From Hyalangium ruber (lineage in GTDB: Bacteria > Myxococcota > Myxococcia > Myxococcales > Myxococcaceae): DNA of 64,000 bases. Position 1 is the stretch's first letter. Every line of letters starts with the position of its first letter. The notes below the pieces were generated by a model. The model made no database searches, was not told where the DNA came from, and saw only the letters and a list, made by a program, of their open reading frames with translations. The stretch is from the NCBI RefSeq assembly GCF_034259325.1, contig NZ_JAXIVS010000002.1, forward strand, positions 434,001 to 498,000, written 5' to 3'. Below are positions 1 through 8,631 of the stretch, in pieces. The position numbers and the translations under genes are program-made.

Positions 1-8
1 CGAGCGTT

Positions 9-668
9 ATGAGCCGCCCCTACCTCCGCCATCAATCCGGTCGCATGTTCGACAACGCCTTCCTCGAGGCGTGCTCGAAGGTCCACCCGTCGCTGCCCTT
101 CATCTTCTACATCCCCATCACGCTGGCGCTGTTCGGGTGGGGGCTGTACTCGGGGACGACGACGGTGGTGCGCGCGGCGATCTTCGTGCCGCTGGGCGTG
201 CTCACGTGGATCACCATGGAGTACTGCATCCACCGCTACTTCTTCCACTGGGAGGGCAATGGCCCCTTCACGCGGCGGGTGCATGAGATTGCCCACGGCT
301 ACCACCACAAGTACCCGGACGACGCCACGCGGCTGGTGATGCCGCTGGGGGCGAGCATTCCGCTGGCGATCCTCATCTCCGGGCTGCTGTGGCTGCTGGG
401 CAGCCCGGTGTGGGCGCTGCCGTACTTCTGCGGAATCGTCTGGGGCTACCTGGCCTATGACTTCATCCACTGGGCGACGCACCACCTGACGCCGCGCACG
501 GCGTGGGGCAAGGCGCTGCGGGCGCACCACATGGCGCACCACTTCGCGACGCCGGACCGCAACTTCGGCATCAGCAACCGGTGGGTGGATATCCTGGTGG
601 GCAGCGGGGGCAAGCGCCCCGCGAAGCGCTCCGAGGAAGAGCTCAGCCTGGAGCGCCCGCAGGCCTGA
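9..668 (+). CDS. Sterol desaturase / fatty-acid hydroxylase family membrane protein
   Basis: A 219-residue integral membrane di-iron oxygenase of the fatty-acid hydroxylase superfamily. Visible histidine clusters are HRYFFH (about residues 75-80), HEIAHGYHH (92-100), HWATHH (153-158) and HHMAHH (172-177), the set that ligates the di-iron centre. Hydrophobic segments lie between them. Family knowledge suggests hydroxylation of a fatty acyl or ceramide chain, like the C-terminal domain of Scs7/FA2H; the substrate is inferred. The start is the ATG at base 9, and its upstream context is cut by the window edge. The stop abuts the stop of the convergent amylase gene. Confidence 0.85.
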   Translation: MSRPYLRHQSGRMFDNAFLEACSKVHPSLPFIFYIPITLALFGWGLYSGTTTVVRAAIFVPLGVLTWITMEYCIHRYFFHWEGNGPFTRRVHEIAHGYHHKYPDDATRLVMPLGASIPLAILISGLLWLLGSPVWALPYFCGIVWGYLAYDFIHWATHHLTPRTAWGKALRAHHMAHHFATPDRNFGISNRWVDILVGSGGKRPAKRSEEELSLERPQA

Positions 669-3296
669 TCACGGCACGGTGAGCACCGGGGTGTCGTCGA
701 GCACCAGCGGGTCCGTGGCGCCGTCGCCGCCCCAGAACTTCCACTGCTCGGCGGCGGGGACGAGCGGCCGATAGCCGCCGTCATAGTCCCAGGTGGTGAC
801 GTACACCTTCACTCCGCTCAGGTGGGTAAGCCCGCCGAACAGCTCGCCGGGCAGCGTGAGGGAGACGGTGTGGGTGGGCTGATCCACCGTGATGGCCGCG
901 GTGGGAGACACCGGGGCGCCATCCTCGGTGGCCGAGGCGCCAATCGGGTTGAACAGTCCGTTGGACCAGCCGTGGACGCGAACATGGTAGTCCCAGTCCA
1001 TGCCCGTGGGCAGTGAAGCGTTCTGACGCGGCATCACCGTGAGGCCCGTGCGGCCGGGCACGTCGATGTAGACCGTGAAGGCCACGTGGTCGAAGCCGTT
1101 CTGCGGGCTCCACACGGTGGTGACACGGTTCGTCTGGAGCGCCAGCTTCAGCACGGTGCCCGCGCCCTGCACGGTGACGCGGCGCAGGTCTCCCTGGTGG
1201 TTCTCTCCCCAGGTGGCGTCGGTGGGGTAGTGGTAGCGGCCTTCCGGGCCCACGTCATCATTGGCCGGGTCCTCGTGGGTGAGCAGGGTCACGAAGGTCC
1301 GGTTGACGCGGAAGGTGAGCGTCCCCGAGAAGACCTGAGGCTCCTCGGCCCACGCCACCAGCGCGTGCTGGATGTTGGGGTCCACCATGCCGGCGGTGCT
1401 CACGACGGTGCGCCAGGTGCCATCGCCGTTGACCGTCACCGTGCTCGCCGTGCCGAGCGCTCCATCCACCACCACCTTGAAGGTGGCCACGCCGGTGGCG
1501 GTGCCGGACAGCTCGAAGTCCCCGCCCACCGTGGCACCGCTGGTGTTGGTCAGGGTGATGCGGGCCGTCTCGGCGGGCGGCGGCGTCCCCCGGCCCGTGG
1601 GCATGTAGACGCGAGCCGCTCGCGCGGGCAGCTTCAGGGACAGCCCTCCGCCCCGCCCCACGTGGGCATCCCCGGCCCCACCGCCCAGGCTCGTCAGCAG
1701 CTTCAGCTCGCTGCCATCGGTCAGGCCCGTGGGCAGGTTGTCCAGCAGCGTCTCCTCATCCGAGGTGTTGAAGATGACGAAGGCCACCTGCCCCTCGCCC
1801 TCCATCTTGTAGGCGAACACGCCACCCCGGGCCGCGTTCTGCCGCAGCACCGTGGGCACGCCCCGGCGGAAGACGGCGTGCTGCTTGCGCAGAGAGGTCA
1901 CCTCGCGCAGCAGTGCGTACAGCGGCGCGGAGGTGTCGAAGTGGTCCCTGCCGCCCGAGTCGACGCCCTCGCGGAACATCGCGCCGCGCTGCGCGGTGAA
2001 GCCCTGCTCGGTGCCGTAATAGACGACCGGAATGCCCGGCACGGTCATCATGAACAACAGCCCCTGCCGAAGCGCTGCCTCCGAGCCTCCCGTCAGGAAG
2101 CGGTCCACGTCGTGGTTGTCGAGGAAGAGGGGCATCAGGTGCGGCCGCGCGAACAGGGTCTGCGAGAGCGCCAGCCGGTGCGCCAGCTCCGAGGTAGGCC
2201 GGCCCCGGGCGAAGACATCTCCCGCGGTGCGGTACAGCGGGAAGTTGAGCATGCTGGGCAGCAGGTCCTCGCCCGTGGCGGGGTCCTTCATGTACGAAGC
2301 CACCTTCCGGGTGGCGGTGTCCTCGAAGGCGTTGTCGCTGGAGAAGCCCTCGCCAAAGGCCAGGAAGCCCTCCTTGCCCAGGCTCCGGGCCTGTACGAGG
2401 ACGCCCGGGTGCTGGGTGTCGCTCGAGTAGAGGAAGTCTTTGAACGTGGCCTGCGGTACGTAGAAGGCGGTGTCCACGCGGAAGCCGTCCACGCCCACCT
2501 CGCGGATCCAGAAGTTGTAGCTGTCCTTGAGGGCCGCGAGGACCGCCGGGTTCTCCGTGTTCAGGTCGTCCAGGTCCGCGAGCTGATAGTTCAGCTCCTG
2601 GTTGCGCTCACTGTAGTTGTCGATGGTGGGCGTCCAGTGGAAGGCGCCCGCCGCCCGGTGCGCGGGGTTGGTCGGATCCCACTGGTCGAACGGCGCCTGG
2701 GTGGGGCCGCAGCCCGGCTTCGCGTCCCGGTTGAGTACCACTCCAGCCGTCACATCCGCCGGGTTGTAGCTCGTGTAGCGGAAGCAGTTGGCCATGTGGT
2801 TGAGGACGATGTCCTGCACCAGGTACATGCCGCGCTCGTGGAGTCCTCGGGACAGGCGCTGGTAGTCCTCCAGCGTGCCCATGTGCGGATCCACCTGGGT
2901 GAAGTTCCGCGCCCAGTAGCCGTGGTAGCCGCCATAGTTCACGAGCGGGTCCCACCACTGGTTGGCCACGGGCGGCGTAATCCACACGCCGGTGGCGCCC
3001 AGGCCCTGGATGTAGTCCAGCTTCTCCAGGAGCCCCTTCAAGTCACCGCCGCTGTACTTCGCCCCGTTCGCCGGGTCGAACTCTCCCGCGCCCTGGTTGT
3101 CGTTGCTCGGGTCGCCGTTGGCGAACCGGTCGGTCATCACGAAGTAGAGGATCTGGTCTCTCCAGTCCGGCGAGGCAACATGGAGCGAGTCCGTGGGAGG
3201 CACGGGGGATGGCAGCGGTTCCTCCTTGGACTTACAGCCAAGGACGGTGGCGGCGCCGCACACCAGCGCCAGGAGCTTCGAGGGAAAAGAACGCAT
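669..3296 (-). CDS. Secreted GH13 alpha-amylase family lipoprotein with C-terminal glucodextranase-like module
   Basis: An 875-residue GH13 glycoside hydrolase acting on alpha-glucans outside the cytoplasm. I start it at the ATG whose reading begins MRSFPSKLLALVCGAATVLGC, a lipoprotein signal with a lipobox Cys. A longer in-frame reading upstream has no signal peptide at its start. GH13 signatures are present: GVDGFRVDTA (nucleophile Asp), LAFGEGF (acid/base Glu) and FLDNHDVDRF (third Asp), plus an all-beta domain after the barrel. The last 200 or so residues (beginning near DPANDDVGPEGRYHYP) resemble the C-terminal beta-sandwich of glucodextranases and pullulanases. Exact specificity (amylase, cyclomaltodextrinase or maltogenic enzyme) cannot be told from sequence alone. 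Confidence 0.9.
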   Translation of the reverse strand: MRSFPSKLLALVCGAATVLGCKSKEEPLPSPVPPTDSLHVASPDWRDQILYFVMTDRFANGDPSNDNQGAGEFDPANGAKYSGGDLKGLLEKLDYIQGLGATGVWITPPVANQWWDPLVNYGGYHGYWARNFTQVDPHMGTLEDYQRLSRGLHERGMYLVQDIVLNHMANCFRYTSYNPADVTAGVVLNRDAKPGCGPTQAPFDQWDPTNPAHRAAGAFHWTPTIDNYSERNQELNYQLADLDDLNTENPAVLAALKDSYNFWIREVGVDGFRVDTAFYVPQATFKDFLYSSDTQHPGVLVQARSLGKEGFLAFGEGFSSDNAFEDTATRKVASYMKDPATGEDLLPSMLNFPLYRTAGDVFARGRPTSELAHRLALSQTLFARPHLMPLFLDNHDVDRFLTGGSEAALRQGLLFMMTVPGIPVVYYGTEQGFTAQRGAMFREGVDSGGRDHFDTSAPLYALLREVTSLRKQHAVFRRGVPTVLRQNAARGGVFAYKMEGEGQVAFVIFNTSDEETLLDNLPTGLTDGSELKLLTSLGGGAGDAHVGRGGGLSLKLPARAARVYMPTGRGTPPPAETARITLTNTSGATVGGDFELSGTATGVATFKVVVDGALGTASTVTVNGDGTWRTVVSTAGMVDPNIQHALVAWAEEPQVFSGTLTFRVNRTFVTLLTHEDPANDDVGPEGRYHYPTDATWGENHQGDLRRVTVQGAGTVLKLALQTNRVTTVWSPQNGFDHVAFTVYIDVPGRTGLTVMPRQNASLPTGMDWDYHVRVHGWSNGLFNPIGASATEDGAPVSPTAAITVDQPTHTVSLTLPGELFGGLTHLSGVKVYVTTWDYDGGYRPLVPAAEQWKFWGGDGATDPLVLDDTPVLTVP

Positions 3297-3460
3297 GGCC
3301 GGGCAGCGTACAGCGCCCGGAAGCACGGCTTCACAGGAAGGAGGTGGCGGGTGACCACTGGTCCACAAGGGGGGTGGACACGGTATGCTCCTCGCTGGCG
3401 GCCGGGCCTGATCCATCCCGCTCCGATGCACCAGAGAGCGGCCTTGAATCAGGGGATTCG

Positions 3461-4306
3461 ATGAGACACCTCGCTGTGGCGCGCTTCCTCCTCGTCCTCC
3501 TGGCCTGCGGGCTGGGGTGCTCCTGTGCCACGGCTCGCGGCACCTCGGCGGCGGAGGAGGAAGACTCGCTCGAGCTCTTCCTGGACTCCGGAGCGTCGAG
3601 CCTCGTGTGCGACGAGACCCGGCTCGTGGGGGCCACCTCCTTCTCGCCGACGTGCCTCCCCACCGAGGAGTCCTCCCGCGTCACCACCACCGGGCTCGAA
3701 TCGCTGGCCGAGCCCCTGCGTGAGTGCGTCCTCACGAGCCTCCCCGTGGAGACGGGAAACGCGGACCCCACGGCGTGCCAGCGGGGCGCGGCACAGGTCC
3801 TCCATGGACGACTGCGCCAGCTTGGCTGGCTGGACGCGACCGTCTCTCCCCCACCGCGAACCCCCGCGCCTCACACGGCCTCGCTCTCCGTCCAGCTCGG
3901 GGTGCGCTACCAGGTGGGCCCCCTCTTCGTGGAGCCGGACGCGGACGCGCGGGTGGCTCCCGAGCGCATCCTCACGAAGGCCCGCGCCGCGGCGCCCGAG
4001 GGCTCCTGGTACACCTCCAGCGTCCTGGCGGCGATGCACTCGCGCGTCTTCCAGATGCGGAAGTTCCGCGCGGTCTGGGTGGTGGGCGGCGAGCCCGATC
4101 CCGAGCGCCGGCTCGTGCCCGTCACCATCGACGTCTGGGAGAAGCCCTCCAAGCCAGGCAAGAAGGACAAGCCCCCGAAGCTGAGCAAGCAGAAGCGCCC
4201 GGACCACTGCCCGAAGCGAGGCTCCATCTGCCTCAACGGCCGCGACTGCACCTTCGACCATGGCCTGGGCTGCACCGTCTGCTCCTGCAGACCGGGGCGC
4301 TGGTGA
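3461..4306 (+). CDS. Lipoprotein with POTRA-like domain and Cys-rich tail
   Basis: A 281-residue lipoprotein. The ATG at 3461 gives MRHLAVARFLLVLLACGLGC, a signal peptide with lipobox. Residues of about 130-245 show the POTRA/surface-antigen pattern: a short beta strand, G-x-x-Y-x-V-G-P-L-x-V, a predicted helix ending in the residues of an F-x-M-x-K-F-x-x-V-x-V strand, and a closing V-x-I-x-V-W-E. POTRA domains normally handle outer-membrane beta-barrel proteins or lipids. The last 35 residues carry six cysteines and follow a Lys/Pro-rich linker; the downstream paralog lacks this tail. It shares the layout GLESL...EC...G..Y with the next gene, so the two are tandem duplicates, 23 bp apart. 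Function is inferred only. Confidence 0.7.
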   Translation: MRHLAVARFLLVLLACGLGCSCATARGTSAAEEEDSLELFLDSGASSLVCDETRLVGATSFSPTCLPTEESSRVTTTGLESLAEPLRECVLTSLPVETGNADPTACQRGAAQVLHGRLRQLGWLDATVSPPPRTPAPHTASLSVQLGVRYQVGPLFVEPDADARVAPERILTKARAAAPEGSWYTSSVLAAMHSRVFQMRKFRAVWVVGGEPDPERRLVPVTIDVWEKPSKPGKKDKPPKLSKQKRPDHCPKRGSICLNGRDCTFDHGLGCTVCSCRPGRW

Positions 4307-4329
4307 ACTCCCTGGAACGAGGACCACCC

Positions 4330-5007
4330 ATGAATTGCCTCCTGCGCCTCATCGCCGTCAGCATCCTGCTGACCGCCTGTGCCTCGGCGCCCAAGCCTGA
4401 GAACGCGTGGTGGAAGAGCCTGTCCGGCAAGGAGTCCCAAGACGGAGAGGAGGAGTTCTCCTGCCGGGGGACACGCGCGGGCGATGAGCTCGATCGCCTG
4501 GCCAACTGCTGGCCTCCGGGAGTGCCCTCGCTGACCCAAGCCGATGTCACCGGGCTCGAGAGCCTCTCCCACGCCCAGCGAGAGTGCCTGCTCAAGGGCA
4601 TGCCGGCGCTCGTGGCCCAGGGGGAAGCGCGCGGCCAGTGCCACCAGGAACTCGCGGACGTCCTGGGCCGCCGGCTCTATCAGTACGGTTGGCTGAAGGC
4701 GCAGGTAGCGCCGCAAGAGGAACCCACCGCGCCCCCCAGAGCCCGGCTCAGCGTCCAGTTGGGCAAGCGCTACAAGGTGGGCCCGCTCCTGGTCACCACC
4801 GACGCGAGGCCGAAGGTGGAGCCCAAGCGCATCGTCAAGCAGGCCCAGAAGGGCATCCCCAAGCGCCGCTGGTGTACCCAGGCCACGCTGGAGGAGATCC
4901 ACACGCGCGTGTTTGATATGGCGGCGTTCGAACACGTCCACGTGGAACTCGGGGTCCCGGATGATGCGGAGGCCCGAGTCCCCGTGCTCATCCGCGTCAA
5001 GGAATAG
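4330..5007 (+). CDS. Lipoprotein with POTRA-like domain, tandem paralog
   Basis: A 225-residue lipoprotein beginning MNCLLRLIAVSILLTAC, with lipobox Cys at residue 17 and a GAGG ribosome-binding site about 7 bp upstream. It is a shorter paralog of the preceding gene: both have a GLESL...R-E-C-L block, a YGW...A-x-V segment, LSVQLG-x-RY-x-VGPL and a final POTRA-like strand (HVELGV...VPVLIRVKE). It lacks the Cys-rich extension and ends right after the POTRA motif. The stop is 2 bp before the TTG of the PhoD-like gene, so the three genes are probably one operon. I cannot assign a partner. Confidence 0.7.
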   Translation: MNCLLRLIAVSILLTACASAPKPENAWWKSLSGKESQDGEEEFSCRGTRAGDELDRLANCWPPGVPSLTQADVTGLESLSHAQRECLLKGMPALVAQGEARGQCHQELADVLGRRLYQYGWLKAQVAPQEEPTAPPRARLSVQLGKRYKVGPLLVTTDARPKVEPKRIVKQAQKGIPKRRWCTQATLEEIHTRVFDMAAFEHVHVELGVPDDAEARVPVLIRVKE

Positions 5008-5009
5008 GC

Positions 5010-6665
5010 TTGGCCTTCCACTTCGATCGGCACTGCCGCCTGCTCGGGCCCTTCCTCGGCCACATCACCGACACCGAGGCCCGCATCTGGCTGCACATGG
5101 CGGACCTGAAGCCGGGCGAGCGCCGCACGCTGCTGGTCACCGTCCACCCCGAGCGCCACACCGCCCGCGCCATCCGCCGGCTGCCGCTGGTCGTCTCCGA
5201 GGCGGAGTGCGGCGTCGGCGTGCTCACCTTGGAAGGGCTGGAGCCGGACACGCTGTACGCCTACCGCATCTGGTCGGACATGGACGGGCTGGCGCCGGTG
5301 GACCTCAACGGCCTGGAGCCAGGGGACCCGTGCTTTCGCACCCTGCCCCGAGGCGGCTTCGACCATCAGCTCGATTTCCTGGTGATGAGCTGCCACAACC
5401 CGGAGACGGCGGCGCTCGACGGGGCCAACGGCTTCGGCGTCTGGGCGCAGCTGCCCGACGTCATCGCGGCCAACAAGAACGTGCGCTTCGCGTTGCTCAT
5501 CGGAGATCAGATCTACGCCGATGACGTCGAGCGCAAGGTGCTGCGAGAGAAGGACGCGCACAAGCGCCTGAAGCTGTACCTGGGCATGTACCGCAAATAC
5601 TGGAGCGACGTGCGCTACCGCCGCGTCCTCTGCCGACTGCCGGCCTATCTCATGTGGGACGACCACGACATCACCGACGGCTGGGGCTCGCGGGAGGACT
5701 CGTTCACGGGCGGCAACTCGGACACCTTCAAGCCCGAGTGGACGCGGCTGTTCGAGTCGGCGCGCACGGCCTTCCGGCACATGCAGGCCTCGCGCAACCC
5801 GCCGCCGCTGTCCTCCGACTTCCAGGAGGGCTTCGACACGTGCTTCCGGGTGGGGCGCGCGGGCTTCGTGCTGCCGGACCTGCGCAGCCACCGCAACGTG
5901 CGCAAGGGCCAGCTGTGGACCGAGTCCCAGCGCTCGGCCGTGGCGCGCTGGGTGGAGGCGCAGCGTGAGCACCTGGACGTGCTCTTCTTCTGCAGCCCGG
6001 TGGTGTTCTCCCACGGAGACCCGTGGCTGGAGCGAATGGTCCACGGCGGCTGGCCCTACGTGCTGCAGCTCGTGTCGTGGCTGGGCTCGTTCCGGTACGC
6101 GGGCGTGCGCCGGACGGTGAGCACCTTCTACAAGAACATCGGCGATCTGCGCGACGACCTGAATGACAGCTGGGGTTCGGAGCCGAACCGGCGCGAGGCG
6201 GACCGGGTGCTGGACTTCCTCTTCGGGCTGCAGAACCCGCCCGCCGGGCAGAAGCCGCTGAGCGTCGTCATTCTCGCGGGAGACATCCACACGCCGGGTT
6301 ACTCCACGCTGTACTCCTCGGATCCGGCGCACGCGCAGCGCCCGTCGATTCCGCACGTGGTGGCCTCGCCCATCTCCTATCAGCCGTTCAGCTGGCTGGG
6401 GGAGGCGGTGTACCGGCGCCTCTCGCGGGTGGTGAACCTGGGGGAGCGCGGCGTGTACAGCGCGCAGATCAGCCACCATTACTGCCAGCGCAACGTGGTG
6501 GCGGCCTCGCTGCGCAACGTCGCCTCGGACGAGTGGCACCTGAAGGTGAAGTTCTACCTGGAGGGCCACCCCGAGCCGCGCATCCTGCTGTTCGACCTGC
6601 ACCGCTCCTCGGGGCGCGAGGCCATCCCCTGGCCCCACGCACCGGAGCCCAGCCTGTTCGGCTGA
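5010..6665 (+). CDS. PhoD-like metallophosphatase (alkaline phosphatase D family)
   Basis: A 551-residue metallophosphoesterase of the PhoD-like group. Metal-binding motifs are visible: GDQIYADD, WDDHDITDGWG and AGDIHTPG. An N-terminal region of about 110 residues resembles the fibronectin-like PhoD N-terminal domain (EARIWLH...L-E-P-D-T-L-Y-A-Y-R). Translation most likely starts at TTG 5010, two bases after the stop of the upstream lipoprotein gene, suggesting coupling. No signal peptide is evident, unlike secreted Tat-dependent PhoD, so it may be cytoplasmic or exported otherwise. The likely activity is phosphodiester or phosphomonoester hydrolysis; the substrate is unknown. Confidence 0.85.
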   Translation: MAFHFDRHCRLLGPFLGHITDTEARIWLHMADLKPGERRTLLVTVHPERHTARAIRRLPLVVSEAECGVGVLTLEGLEPDTLYAYRIWSDMDGLAPVDLNGLEPGDPCFRTLPRGGFDHQLDFLVMSCHNPETAALDGANGFGVWAQLPDVIAANKNVRFALLIGDQIYADDVERKVLREKDAHKRLKLYLGMYRKYWSDVRYRRVLCRLPAYLMWDDHDITDGWGSREDSFTGGNSDTFKPEWTRLFESARTAFRHMQASRNPPPLSSDFQEGFDTCFRVGRAGFVLPDLRSHRNVRKGQLWTESQRSAVARWVEAQREHLDVLFFCSPVVFSHGDPWLERMVHGGWPYVLQLVSWLGSFRYAGVRRTVSTFYKNIGDLRDDLNDSWGSEPNRREADRVLDFLFGLQNPPAGQKPLSVVILAGDIHTPGYSTLYSSDPAHAQRPSIPHVVASPISYQPFSWLGEAVYRRLSRVVNLGERGVYSAQISHHYCQRNVVAASLRNVASDEWHLKVKFYLEGHPEPRILLFDLHRSSGREAIPWPHAPEPSLFG

Positions 6666-6675
6666 AGTCGAGGGG

Positions 6676-7239
6676 CTACACGCCTTTGAACTTGGCGCCC
6701 GTGGCGCCCATGCGCGTCAGGGCCTTCTTGATGTCCCCGGAGACGATCAGCGTGCCCTCCCAACCCGCCGGGCGGAACACCTTGGCGTCCCCGACTTTCG
6801 ACCTGTCGATTCGCATGTGGTCGACGGCGTAATAGGTCCCCACTTTGTGGGGTACGCCATCCTCGGCGGTCCAGAACTGCACCTTGGAGGCTTTCTCGTC
6901 GATGCATCGGATCAGGCGCGTGGCCACGAGGATGAGGTACTGTTCCGGCTGGCCCTCGACGTCCACGGGGATGAGCTGCACATCGTTGGGAGCCAACTCC
7001 GACAGCATGGAGGCGACATTGATGTGAACGACGGGGATCCTCGAGTTCGTCTCGGAGAAGTCCAGCGGTCGGCCTTCGCTCTCCAGCTGAATCTTCAAGC
7101 GACCTTCGAGGCGAATGGGCGTCCCGAGCCTGAAGTCCCAGTCGTTGACTTCGTGGCCGTGGCCATCGACGGGGTTCTTGAGCTGCCATCGCCGCGGGAC
7201 ATGCAGATCGTCATACAGCTCGAAGAAGTGCTGCGGCAT
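6676..7239 (-). CDS. Imm11/DUF1629-like immunity protein (SitI-type) for the adjacent toxin
   Basis: A 187-residue protein with no signal peptide. It begins 9 bp after the SitA-like toxin gene ends, on the same strand, with a GAGGG ribosome-binding site. The sequence (start MPQHFFELYDDLHVP, later VPVDVEG, a central beta-rich body, and an ending with K-A-L-T-R-M-G-x-T-G-x-K-F) looks like the Imm11/DUF1629 immunity family often found beside AHH-nuclease lipoproteins in myxobacteria. Position and family both suggest it binds and neutralises the C-terminal nuclease domain of its neighbour in the cytoplasm. The family call comes from memory of the pattern, not from a search. Confidence 0.7.
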   Translation of the reverse strand: MPQHFFELYDDLHVPRRWQLKNPVDGHGHEVNDWDFRLGTPIRLEGRLKIQLESEGRPLDFSETNSRIPVVHINVASMLSELAPNDVQLIPVDVEGQPEQYLILVATRLIRCIDEKASKVQFWTAEDGVPHKVGTYYAVDHMRIDRSKVGDAKVFRPAGWEGTLIVSGDIKKALTRMGATGAKFKGV

Positions 7240-7248
7240 GGGTGCCCT

Positions 7249-8607
7249 CTATCGCGGCTTGGCCTTGGTGACGAGTCGGTTCAGCTCGGTTCCCGGTGTA
7301 GCGATCTCCCTGGCCAGCCTCTTGAGCACACCCGTCAGTGCGACTCGGCAGTCCTCCATGCTGCGACAGCGCTTCACCGCGTCATCCAGTCGTGCGTGGA
7401 CCAGACGGTGGTACTGCTCGGGATGCGGCCCGTAGTGCCCTGGGAGCGGCAACCTGTTCGCCTCGTCATCCATCCGCATCCCAGCCTTGGCGAAGATCTG
7501 CCGAAACCTGGGAGTCCACGGTCCACCCCGTAACGTGGACGTATCGTTGGCGATGGTCGCGATGTGGTGCGTATCGACTCGGCCGCCACGTCCGGCCTTC
7601 GCCGCCATCGCCACGGCCCCTGGCGGCAGTGCCACGCGAAAGCCCTCGGCAGTGACCGCGACCTCCCGCACCTCCCCCACTGCCCGCAGCGAGATTCCTC
7701 CCTGCGCTTCGGCCTGCATCGACACCTGGGCCGATCCAGGCAACGTCGGTACCTTGGCCGCGAACCCCTGCGCCGTCTGGTTGAGGGCGGCCATCGCCAG
7801 CATCGCGAGCACTCGGGCCGCGTCGCGCCCGATGACTTTGCCGTAGCGCTCCCCCGCCTGGCGGAGCTGCTCGAAGGTGGTGGCTTCCTTCACCTCCCGC
7901 ATCAACTGGAACCAGCCAGCAATGAGGTTGTAGAGCGTCTCGACTCCCACCCAGAGGATGAGCACGGTCGTCATCGCCGCCGCCAATGCCTTGGTCACCG
8001 GCTCGGGCAATGCCAGCAGGAACATGAGCGTTGCGACCGTCCAGATCGCCGCCTTCATTACCGCCTGGAGGCCCACCATCTCCCCCAATGCGCTCTGGAG
8101 CTCCTCCAGAACGGGGCTCTTGCTCAGGGCCAGCGCCAGGGTGTAGCGACCGTGAAGGTCCAGGTAACGCCCACCTGTCAGCGCGCCCCCCAGACAGTCG
8201 CCATCGGAGCCATACGCCCTTCGGCACCAGCCCCTGTAATCGCTCGTGAGCTTCTCCTCCTCGTCGGTCAACGCCCCTTCCAGAGGAGTGCCTGCCCCAA
8301 GCGGGATGAGCTTTCGGTCTCGGGGCAGGTACAGGTAGTCGCCGCTGAGTGCGTCCAGCGCGAACATCCTCCGCACCGTCTCTCGCGGGGAGGCGATCAG
8401 CCGTACCTCCAGCGCCAGCCGCCTGAGGGACTCTTCGACTTCCTCTTGTCCCAGACGCACAGGCTCCACTTCAGAGGCGCGTGGAACATGAACGAGGGTT
8501 TCACGCTCCCCCGTATCCAACCGGACCCAGCGTTGTGGGCCACTGCACCCAACAACCAACGCCAGCAGGAGCGCCCCGATGCGCTGCAAGCCCATAGGCC
8601 ACCCCAT
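7249..8607 (-). CDS. SitA-like lipoprotein toxin with C-terminal AHH nuclease domain
   Basis: A 452-residue lipoprotein. The signal is GALLLALVVGC with the lipid-modified Cys at residue 21; an alternative ATG 12 bp downstream gives the same signal. The middle (about 165-275) has two or three strongly hydrophobic helices. The C-terminal 110 residues hold a THHIATI motif (His 347-348) followed by N-x-L-P-L-P-G-H-Y-G-x-H-P-x-x-Y-H, the layout of the AHH subgroup of HNH nucleases. In Myxococcus xanthus, SitA lipoproteins of this type pass between kin cells by TraAB-dependent outer-membrane exchange and kill recipients lacking the matching SitI. The presumed immunity gene follows immediately. Confidence 0.75.
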   Translation of the reverse strand: MGWPMGLQRIGALLLALVVGCSGPQRWVRLDTGERETLVHVPRASEVEPVRLGQEEVEESLRRLALEVRLIASPRETVRRMFALDALSGDYLYLPRDRKLIPLGAGTPLEGALTDEEEKLTSDYRGWCRRAYGSDGDCLGGALTGGRYLDLHGRYTLALALSKSPVLEELQSALGEMVGLQAVMKAAIWTVATLMFLLALPEPVTKALAAAMTTVLILWVGVETLYNLIAGWFQLMREVKEATTFEQLRQAGERYGKVIGRDAARVLAMLAMAALNQTAQGFAAKVPTLPGSAQVSMQAEAQGGISLRAVGEVREVAVTAEGFRVALPPGAVAMAAKAGRGGRVDTHHIATIANDTSTLRGGPWTPRFRQIFAKAGMRMDDEANRLPLPGHYGPHPEQYHRLVHARLDDAVKRCRSMEDCRVALTGVLKRLAREIATPGTELNRLVTKAKPR

Positions 8608-8631
8608 CTCGTGAGAGAAGAGTATGGCGCG

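Noticed and set aside
1086-3464. Long plus-strand open reading frame over the amylase gene
   Set aside because: It is antisense to a gene with clear GH13 motifs, and its Arg/Val/His-rich text is typical of an antisense frame in GC-rich DNA.
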